64,000 nt of DNA from Myxacorys chilensis ATA2-1-KO14 (GTDB lineage: Bacteria > Cyanobacteriota > Cyanobacteriia > Leptolyngbyales > Leptolyngbyaceae), in NCBI GenBank assembly GCA_019359275.1, contig JAHHHP010000009.1, forward strand, positions 1-64,000. The letters are read 5' to 3'. The translations under genes were made by a program, and so were the position numbers. The notes beneath the pieces are model-generated. The model was not told where the DNA came from. It worked only from the letters and a program-made list of their open reading frames with translations, and ran no database searches. Below are positions 54,377 through 61,496 of the stretch, in pieces. Each line of letters begins with the position of its first letter. Position 1 is the first letter of the stretch.

Positions 54377-54802
54377 ATGACCTCTCAATCTTCTCCACTC
54401 GAACGGATAAAAGTGGCGGTCGTGGGAGCACATCTCACCGGACAGCCGCTCAACTATCAACTGACGGACGAAGGGGCAACCCTAGTGCGTGCCTGCAACA
54501 CTAGCCCGATCTATCGCCTCTATGCTCTGACCGGAGGAACTATCCCTAAACCTGGCTTGATTCGTCAGCGCGAGGGGGGTAGCGCGATCGCGCTCGAAGT
54601 GTGGGAACTTGCGATCGCGGGCTATGGGCGCTTTGTCGCTCAAATCCCGTCTCCGCTTGGCATTGGCACTCTGGTTTTAGAAGACGGCGAAACGGTTCAG
54701 GGCTTTATCTGCGAGTCTTACGCTGTGGCAGACGCCCGCGATATTTCTCACTTAGGCGGCTGGCGAGCGTACCTCGACCAAATACGCCAAACCGAGTCTT
54801 AA
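54377..54802 (+). CDS. Allophanate hydrolase C-terminal domain (separate gene)
   Basis: 141 residues from the ATG at 54377. It has VAVVGAHLTGQPLNYQLTDE, the region TSPIYRLYALTGGTIPKPGL, WELAIAGYGRFVAQIPSPLG and the C-terminal block GFICESYAVADARDISHLGG. These are the features of the C-terminal domain of AtzF/DUR1 (gamma-glutamylcyclotransferase-like fold), which helps position or process the substrate. In most bacteria it is fused to the amidase. The open frame starts at a TTG at 54299, but those residues are not family-like. It overlaps the convergent histidine kinase gene by four bases. Confidence 0.88.
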   Translation: MTSQSSPLERIKVAVVGAHLTGQPLNYQLTDEGATLVRACNTSPIYRLYALTGGTIPKPGLIRQREGGSAIALEVWELAIAGYGRFVAQIPSPLGIGTLVLEDGETVQGFICESYAVADARDISHLGGWRAYLDQIRQTES

Positions 54803-57800
54803 GGTTTAGCCGCAAGATTTGCCACAACGGCGACTAGCTCTTCTGGTGAAACTGGCTTAGGAATATGGGTCTGGAACCCAGACAGCAACGCTTGTCTCCG
54901 GTCTTCTTCTTTGGCATAGGCCGTCAGCGCGATCGCGGGAATTCTGCCACCCCGCTCGGCAGGCAATGCTCTAATTTGGCGAATCAGCGAAAAACCGTCC
55001 CGATCGGGCATTCCCAGATCGGATACCAAAAGATCAGGCTTAACTTGACGTAGCGCGTTGAGGGCTTCGACGGCTGATGTGACGGCAGTAACCTCAGCGC
55101 CCGCCTGCTCAAGAATGAAGGTGACGAGGGCGAGACTGTCAGCATCGTCATCGACGGCAATCACTCGCAGCCCGCTTAGGGAACCCATCGGCTGAGTTGC
55201 GATCGACGACGGCTGGTTAAGAGAGGAGGGTTGAACCTGTAACCCTGGCAACCGTACGCTGAACGTCGCGCCCTGTCCCGTTCCCCCGCTGTCTACTCGT
55301 ACCGTTCCCCCATGCAGTTCGACTAAATGACGCACAATCGTTAGTCCTAGCCCCAGCCCGCCCTGCGATCGCGTCGTACTGCTATCGGCTTGACGGAACC
55401 GCTCAAACACGTGAGGCAGAAAATCGGCGCGAATACCAATTCCAGTATCCTTAACTTGGATCTGAACCCACTCCTCTACTAGCTCTAACCAAACTTCAAT
55501 CCGTCCAGATGGAGGCGTGAACTTAATCGCATTGGAGAGCAAATTCCAGACCACCTGCTGTAAGCGATTTGCATCTCCAGAGACAAGACTTGCATCAGGA
55601 TCAAGTAGGGTTTGAATGTGAATGGATTTTGCGTCGGCACTGGGGCGCACCGTATCGATCGCAGCCGTAATAATGGAGGGGAGCGAGACGGGCTGAAGAT
55701 TCAGGTGTAGCTGTCCGCGAATGATGCGAGAAACATCAAGCAGATCATCAACAAGCTGCGCCTGCGTTTTGGCATTGCGCTCGATCGCATCCAACGCTCG
55801 AATGCTCGTCGAAGCGTCTAATTTCCCTTGTTTCAACATCTGCGCCCAGCCCAACATTCCGTTCAGGGGAGTGCGAATTTCGTGAGAAAGAACTTGCAGA
55901 AACTCGTCCTTCATCCGGTTAGCCGTCTCTGCTTCTACCCGCGCCGCCTGCTCCCGAATGCGCTCTGCCCGCTCTAGTTCTGCTTGTTTGCGGAGTCGAG
56001 ACATTTCGAAACTTGCCCGCACTCGCGCTAAAAGTTCGCGAGCGGAGAAGGGCTTGATCACATAGTCATCTGCCCCTGTTTCTAACCCTTCTAGCCGCGA
56101 TTCTTCGCCAGCCCGCGCCGACAGCAAGATAATGGGCACTTCTCTTGTTGCAGGATCAGCTCGCAACGCTTGGAGTAGCTGGAGTCCATCCAGCTTTGGC
56201 ATCATCACATCGCTGAGGATGAGATCGGGCAGTCGGGATGTGGGGTCAGAGTTTGACTCCGCAATCAGCGCGATCGCGGCTTCCCCATCTGCGGCAATCT
56301 CCACATCATAGTGGGGCTGAAGCAGCCGTTTGAGGTAATCGCGCATGTCGGCATTATCGTCCACGACTAGAATGCGCGATTGGCTCCGTTCTGTCCCATT
56401 GTCTGTTCTGTCTAGACTTGTTGCCTGTTCATGCGTCCGAGGCGCGAGTTTAGTGTTTTCAATCGGGTTCTCATTAGTGTTTTCAACCGGGTTCCGGGGC
56501 AACCAGCGCAACGCTTCTTCCAGATAGGGCAAGGCTCTAGTTGATGGGAACGCTTCTTCCAAATAAGGCAAGGCTCTAGTTGATAGGGGTGAACCGTCAG
56601 TTCTTCTAGAATCAGTGCCCGTTTGGAGTGCGGCGCTTGGTAAATGAGCGCAACCTGTTGGAAGGGATACCGTAAAGCTCGTTCCTTGATTCACCACGCT
56701 GCGCACCGCGATCGCGCCGCCATGCAGATGCACCAGTTCTCGCACCAGTGATAACCCAATGCCCGATCCTTCAAACGTGCGTCCTCTCGCTCCCTGAACC
56801 CGATGGAACCGCTCAAATAGGTAGGGCAGTTCCTCAGCCGGAATGCCTGTTCCTGTATCCCGCACTTCTAGCTCAACCCGATTGGGGCGTTGTCCGTCTC
56901 CGTCAGAACTGCCAACCCAACGCAGTGCAACAGCAATCTCTCCTTCAAACGTGAACTTAAAGGCATTGGAGAGCAAATTCAAGACAATTTTTTCCCACAG
57001 ATCGCGATCGACATACACGGCTTCTGGTAAAGAGGGACAGTCTACAGTCAACCGCAGACCCGCTTGATCGATTGCCGATCGAAAGACGCTAGCGAGTTCT
57101 GCGGTAAGGGTTGCCAGATCCCTTGGCTCAAAGGTTGCTTGCGTCCGTCCTGCCTCAATCCGCGAGAAATCGAGGAGGGTGTTGACCAGCTTCAGCAGAC
57201 GTAAACTGTTGCGATGCAGCACTTCAACTCGGCTGCGCTGCGGTGGGGGAAGGGGATGCTCAACATCGGCCAGCGCATCTTCAGCCGGGGCGAGCATCAA
57301 GGTTAGAGGCGTGCGGAACTCGTGAGAGACATTGTTAAAGAACATGGTTTTGGCACGGTCTAGCTCAGCGAGTGCCTCGGCGCGCCGTCGTTCTTCTTCG
57401 TAGACCTGAGCGTTGCGAATCGAGACTGAAACTTGACTGACGAGCAACTCATAGAAGGATCGATAGCCTTCATCGAGGGCACGGTTGGGGCTAATGCCTG
57501 CGACTAAAACGCCGAGCGGGGCAGTTTGAGTAGACGCCGCGATCGGCATGACCAAAGCAGAATGAACAGCCTCATCCCACGGGCCGCCCGGTACGGTTAT
57601 CGAGCGATCGAGGGTTTCAACGACAACGGTTTCACCGGCGGCTACCCGCGCCAATGACCAAATTTCATCGGAGGAGGCTGTGATCGATCGTGGAGTGACA
57701 TCATCCTCGTCTAGTCCTACCGAGGCGCGTAAAGTCAGCGTACCATCTGGTTCTCGCAAGTAAAGCAGCGCAAAAGGGACATCGAGCGGATGCAGCCGAA

Positions 57801-58455
57801 TCGCCGCGACTACATCGTGACAGGTTGCCTCAACACTGCGAGTCTCGCCTGCTTTCGAGGATAAATCGCGCAATAGCCGCAGCCTCCGCTCTCCCAAAAC
57901 CTGCTGCGTCACTTCACTACACACGCCCAGCATGCCGACGATCTGCCCTGCATCATTCTCGGCGGGGGCATGAGAGACGCTGAAATAGGATTCTTCTCGA
58001 TAGCCCGATCGTTCCAGCACGAGCAGTAAAGCAGGAGTCCAGTTGGCACGTCCCGTTGCCATCACCGTTTGAATCATAGGGCCGAGGGTGTCCCACGCCT
58101 CGGCAAGCGTGATGCGGATGTCGAGTCCGAGGGCAGCGGGATGCTTATCGCCAATCAACTGTGAGTAGGCATCGTTGTAGAACTGCGTAAATTCGCGTCC
58201 CCACGTCAGCACCATTGGGTAGCGTGAGGCAAGCACCGTTTTGATCAGCGATTTAAAGCTTTGCGACCAAGTTGCGATCTCGCCAAGGGGAGTTTGCGAC
58301 CAATCAAAGGAGCTGATTCGGATCGCCATCTCACTTCCAGTTCCGAGTAATTCACAGCGGGGATATGTCAATCCCTCGGTTTCGGTTGTTATCTTAGTTG
58401 TTGTCTCAGTTGAAGCAGATAACGGCTCGGGCTTTTGCTCAATCGGGTGCTGCAT
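54799..58455 (-). CDS. Hybrid histidine kinase with two kinase cores and two receivers
   Basis: 1218 residues, soluble. PAS-like domain (about 45-185), GAF (about 205-350), first HisKA with His378 (SHEFRTPL), ATPase, receiver with Asp749 (DVMMPKLDG), second HisKA with His858 (SHEIRTPL), ATPase (GLGLGLTIVR), and a final receiver with Asp1146 (DLGMPDRDG). Both kinase cores keep N, G1 and G2 motifs (NLLSNAFKF, DTGTGI; NLLSNAIKF, DTGIGI). The linker between the first ATPase and receiver carries a short duplication (about residues 625-650). No membrane segment and no adjacent response regulator; signal and targets are unknown. Confidence 0.94.
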   Translation of the reverse strand: MQHPIEQKPEPLSASTETTTKITTETEGLTYPRCELLGTGSEMAIRISSFDWSQTPLGEIATWSQSFKSLIKTVLASRYPMVLTWGREFTQFYNDAYSQLIGDKHPAALGLDIRITLAEAWDTLGPMIQTVMATGRANWTPALLLVLERSGYREESYFSVSHAPAENDAGQIVGMLGVCSEVTQQVLGERRLRLLRDLSSKAGETRSVEATCHDVVAAIRLHPLDVPFALLYLREPDGTLTLRASVGLDEDDVTPRSITASSDEIWSLARVAAGETVVVETLDRSITVPGGPWDEAVHSALVMPIAASTQTAPLGVLVAGISPNRALDEGYRSFYELLVSQVSVSIRNAQVYEEERRRAEALAELDRAKTMFFNNVSHEFRTPLTLMLAPAEDALADVEHPLPPPQRSRVEVLHRNSLRLLKLVNTLLDFSRIEAGRTQATFEPRDLATLTAELASVFRSAIDQAGLRLTVDCPSLPEAVYVDRDLWEKIVLNLLSNAFKFTFEGEIAVALRWVGSSDGDGQRPNRVELEVRDTGTGIPAEELPYLFERFHRVQGARGRTFEGSGIGLSLVRELVHLHGGAIAVRSVVNQGTSFTVSLPTGCAHLPSAALQTGTDSRRTDGSPLSTRALPYLEEAFPSTRALPYLEEALRWLPRNPVENTNENPIENTKLAPRTHEQATSLDRTDNGTERSQSRILVVDDNADMRDYLKRLLQPHYDVEIAADGEAAIALIAESNSDPTSRLPDLILSDVMMPKLDGLQLLQALRADPATREVPIILLSARAGEESRLEGLETGADDYVIKPFSARELLARVRASFEMSRLRKQAELERAERIREQAARVEAETANRMKDEFLQVLSHEIRTPLNGMLGWAQMLKQGKLDASTSIRALDAIERNAKTQAQLVDDLLDVSRIIRGQLHLNLQPVSLPSIITAAIDTVRPSADAKSIHIQTLLDPDASLVSGDANRLQQVVWNLLSNAIKFTPPSGRIEVWLELVEEWVQIQVKDTGIGIRADFLPHVFERFRQADSSTTRSQGGLGLGLTIVRHLVELHGGTVRVDSGGTGQGATFSVRLPGLQVQPSSLNQPSSIATQPMGSLSGLRVIAVDDDADSLALVTFILEQAGAEVTAVTSAVEALNALRQVKPDLLVSDLGMPDRDGFSLIRQIRALPAERGGRIPAIALTAYAKEEDRRQALLSGFQTHIPKPVSPEELVAVVANLAAKP

Positions 58456-58944
58456 GGCTGGAAAGAAACTCTACTTGATGGAGGCAGATTGTTGGATGGC
58501 TTGTCACAGTATCCTCGCTGCTACGATGTGCCCCTAGTCACCAGGAGGATAATGCTACTCAATTATAAAGCTTGATAAATGAGACGATTGATCTTCCTTT
58601 TGGTTTGAAGATGGGCTGGGTCGAAAAAAGAATACGCTGCGAGAACTCTGTCATTTATCACCGTTCTCGTTTACCTCACCTTCAGTCAAATGTATTACTT
58701 TTAATATAGATCTCATTGCATTGAATTACTCATAATACTATTACGACTTAAATATTTATATTGCTAATTTTATCAATATAAATTCGCTTTATTCAAATTC
58801 TAATAAGTGATTTTTCTAATAATTTATTCATAAATCTCACGGCGTTTTTTATTGACACCTTAAACAGATTTTTCAAATTTTCTTTCCGAATCATATTCAT
58901 TAAAATCGCTATTTAAGGTGTGCAGAGGATGAGGCCTGTGTTTC
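58456..58944. other. AT-rich gene-free stretch
   Basis: From about 58560 to 58920 the sequence is strongly AT-rich, with many AATAAATT-like words, against a GC-richer background on both sides. I see no coding frame, RNA or hairpin with clear meaning. It is a candidate for a promoter-rich region or an insertion boundary before the three-gene protease module. Confidence 0.5.
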
Positions 58945-59088
58945 CTACCTAATCGTCATTTCGGTTTCTACGACCCAACTGCGACGAGTACCCAAATGGG
59001 CACTGCCAAAACGCTCTTGAGTTTTTAGGATGAAATCACCAACGGCTACTCGCGTTGATGCACCGCTAAAACTCAAAACGTTTGTGGA
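58945..59088 (-). pseudogene. C-terminal relic of an unidentified gene
   Basis: The minus strand is open for 47 codons. It reads STNVLSFSGASTRVAVGDFI, then LKTQERFGSAHLGTRRSWVV and ETEMTIR before TAG. The amphipathic strand pattern and natural composition look like the end of a beta-rich protein. There is no ATG and an in-frame TAA precedes it, so only the 3' end survives. I do not recognise the family. Confidence 0.4.
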
Positions 59089-59153
59089 TTAATGCGGTTC
59101 CTTCAGAGTTGAGCCTTGCGCTAATCGCTTTAATCTAAATCAAGGAAACTAAT

Positions 59154-60458
59154 ATGCCTACATCGATCACTCGCCTCGATCGCCTACCTCTCGATCGCCT
59201 TCCAATTGAACTTCTAAAGCCCACCGCCACAGATACCTCTGGAGCACCCGAACCAGACAATAGCGAAATTCGGAAGATTGCTAACGACGTGCTTCAAGCC
59301 GTGCAGTATTCCTTTGCTTCGGTTGCTGCTAATCCTAATCAAGCAGTTCGTGCCGATACGTTAGAAGAAACATTTCAGCAGACGTTCAAGCGCATGGATG
59401 CGGTGAAGCTAGAGCAAGTGCAGACAAAAGCGACACAACTCGTGAGCGCTGCACCAGAATTGCGAACTACTCTATTTGGACGATATGGACAACTTGAGAG
59501 TAAAGAGTTTGTGAGCATTGGGTTCGACCGTGCCCATGAAGGACTCGCTCCTCTCGCCATCGATCAGAAGCTCCTCGGCATCAGAACGCCCCAACTTTCG
59601 ATTCCCCAAGGCGTTGGACGAATGACACCCGAAGGACTGTTGATTCCGGCGGCAAACCTGCCTCAGGGGTTTGAAGATTTTGAAGATGCGATCGACATGT
59701 CGACTCAGAGAGCGGCAGACTCTCATGTTTACAACGCAGAAAAGCTTCAAGAAATTTGGGGACCAATCTACTCGACCGATCCATTTGCGGGTGCGGGCGC
59801 AGACGAGTTTGAGGAGCAAGCCGTTACCGACAAATTAGCGTTCTACGTCACCCGCGTTAAGTGTGTGGATGAAACCAACCCTGAGTTCTGGGGCAGCGAT
59901 GAAATTGCGATCGCAGGCGTGTCGGTCGATGAAGACGGCGACAGCAAAAAAATCTCCGAACAATACGTGGGAGGCGGATTTGATGATGGTGATGAGAAGA
60001 ACTATTCTCCCAATTGGAACTATCACTGGTTCAGTATGCAAGAAGGCAACTATTGGCCCAAAGCTTACAAAATCGCGCTGATGCTTGCCGAGAAAGACAA
60101 TGGTGGACTCTCAACTGCTCTCAATACCGTTTGGGAAAAAATTGGTGAAAAGGTGAAAGAAGCGATCGCGAAGGCCATTACGGGTGCGCTTTCTGGATAT
60201 GTTGGTCCTGCTATTGCCGCCGCCATTGGTCAAGCTATTGCTTGGGTCGTGGACAAACTTGTTGGTTGGATTATTAGTGCATTCCAAGATGACATTTTCC
60301 CAGTCTTCACCGCAAGTTGTACTGTACCTAGCTTTAATGCACGGTGGAACTATCCCAACGGCACATGGGGCAGCCCCACATCTGATGTGCGTACTGCCCA
60401 TTTCTATGGGCATGGTGGGCACTACATCGTCAACTACTACTGGAAGCTGTACGCCTAA
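59154..60458 (+). CDS. Unknown protein with Gly/Ala-rich hydrophobic C-terminal segment (candidate effector)
   Basis: 434 residues, no Sec signal. The N-terminus is a repetitive TRLDRLPLDRLPIELLKPT. Residues 30-130 are mostly helical. The middle has an acidic SVDEDGDSKKISEQYVGGGF and WNYHWFSMQEGNYWPKAYKI. At about 325-375 an amphipathic then hydrophobic stretch reads ALSGYVGPAIAAAIGQAIAW, followed by VVDKLVGWIISAFQDD; it resembles pore-forming helices of bacteriocins. The end is aromatic and His-rich (HFYGHGGHYIVNYYWKLYA). I recall similar C-terminal halves in other bacterial hypothetical proteins but know no function. CAAGGAAACTAAT precedes the ATG. Two subtilase genes follow on the same strand. 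Confidence 0.75.
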   Translation: MPTSITRLDRLPLDRLPIELLKPTATDTSGAPEPDNSEIRKIANDVLQAVQYSFASVAANPNQAVRADTLEETFQQTFKRMDAVKLEQVQTKATQLVSAAPELRTTLFGRYGQLESKEFVSIGFDRAHEGLAPLAIDQKLLGIRTPQLSIPQGVGRMTPEGLLIPAANLPQGFEDFEDAIDMSTQRAADSHVYNAEKLQEIWGPIYSTDPFAGAGADEFEEQAVTDKLAFYVTRVKCVDETNPEFWGSDEIAIAGVSVDEDGDSKKISEQYVGGGFDDGDEKNYSPNWNYHWFSMQEGNYWPKAYKIALMLAEKDNGGLSTALNTVWEKIGEKVKEAIAKAITGALSGYVGPAIAAAIGQAIAWVVDKLVGWIISAFQDDIFPVFTASCTVPSFNARWNYPNGTWGSPTSDVRTAHFYGHGGHYIVNYYWKLYA

Positions 60459-60598
60459 CTGTCTGCCAACTTTAAATTGCTCAGATTGATTAGGACTAGG
60501 GAGAATGGGCAATCGTTGATTCCATTTCTCCCTTTTCTTCCCCATTTCTCCATCTGAATCCTGGTAGATAAGGAACAGAGATCCATAACAAGCCTCCT

Positions 60599-61435
60599 AT
60601 GAGCATTACTCTTCCTCTGGCTGTCATGCAGCAACGGTTAAAGAACGTAACCGATCTTCGCCAATTGCTGCATGACTTTACTCTTGCGACTAACCGTTCC
60701 CCATTTCTCTATTGGGATGCCGCTCTAGAGCAAGAAGATGGGGCTGGTATTCGAGTTGCCTTACTTGACTCCGGCGTTCAGTTACAACATCCGTTGCTAA
60801 AAGGCGCTCAGATACATGCACGAGACTTTACAGGTAGTGGCAGTGTATTTGATCGAAGCGGACACGGAACTAAAGGGGCAACATTACTGGTGGGGCAAAC
60901 GGATTTGAGAGGGCTTGTGCCTGCCTGCACATTGCTAGTCGGTAAGGTTTTGGGGGGCGATCGCGAGACTAGCGCGGCTGCGATCGCTCAAGGCATCCGT
61001 TGGGCGATGGCTCAAGGCGCTCAAGTGATCGCGCTCCCTCTGGGTCGGCGGCAGAGTTCACCGCTCGTGAAGCAAGCCGTGCATCAAGCCCTGACAAAAG
61101 GCTGCAAGATCTTTGCGGCGGCTGGAAATTATGGCGTTGATGTCTGCCTATTTCCAGCCCGATTACCAAGTGTAGTTGCTGTCTCAGCCACAACTTTAGC
61201 GGGTGTGCCCCTGTCTTGGTGCTGTCAAACTCAAGTCGATTGTTATGCCCCTGGACAAGATGTTTTTCCTAGCGACCTGGCAGGGGGTAGTAGTATTAAT
61301 GGCTCGTCAGCCGCAACAGTTCTGGCAGCAGGAGTCGCGGCACTACGAATGGCGAGGGAAGCAAAGATGAGAGATGTAGATTGGCTTTCATCGCTCGATC
61401 AGACACAGTTTACTGGCGCTTCGTCGTCAAAGTAG
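60599..61435 (+). CDS. S8 family (subtilisin-like) serine peptidase, short
   Basis: 278 residues without signal peptide. The catalytic triad is visible: Asp57 (VALLDSGV), His89 (RSGHGTKGA) and Ser237 in NGSSAATVLAAG; the oxyanion Asn177 is in AAAGNYG. The Ser block lacks the usual GTSMAAP wording (SSAATV), as in some RiPP-maturation subtilases such as those of cyanobactin pathways. It follows the unknown protein by 140 bases and precedes a second, larger subtilase by 61 bases. A role in processing the unknown protein is an inference from context. Confidence 0.87.
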   Translation: MSITLPLAVMQQRLKNVTDLRQLLHDFTLATNRSPFLYWDAALEQEDGAGIRVALLDSGVQLQHPLLKGAQIHARDFTGSGSVFDRSGHGTKGATLLVGQTDLRGLVPACTLLVGKVLGGDRETSAAAIAQGIRWAMAQGAQVIALPLGRRQSSPLVKQAVHQALTKGCKIFAAAGNYGVDVCLFPARLPSVVAVSATTLAGVPLSWCCQTQVDCYAPGQDVFPSDLAGGSSINGSSAATVLAAGVAALRMAREAKMRDVDWLSSLDQTQFTGASSSK

Positions 61436-61496
61436 AGATGAGGAATGCTGACCTCATCCCTTTCTAAATTCACCAATCTTCAAACTGAACTTTAGT

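Noticed and set aside
52750-61480. GATGAGGAATG / GGATGAGGGATGAA strings after three genes (52758, 54221, 61437) as a regulatory family
   Set aside because: They are short, differ in surroundings and may be chance or relics of the common cyanobacterial intergenic repeats; I could not define an element.
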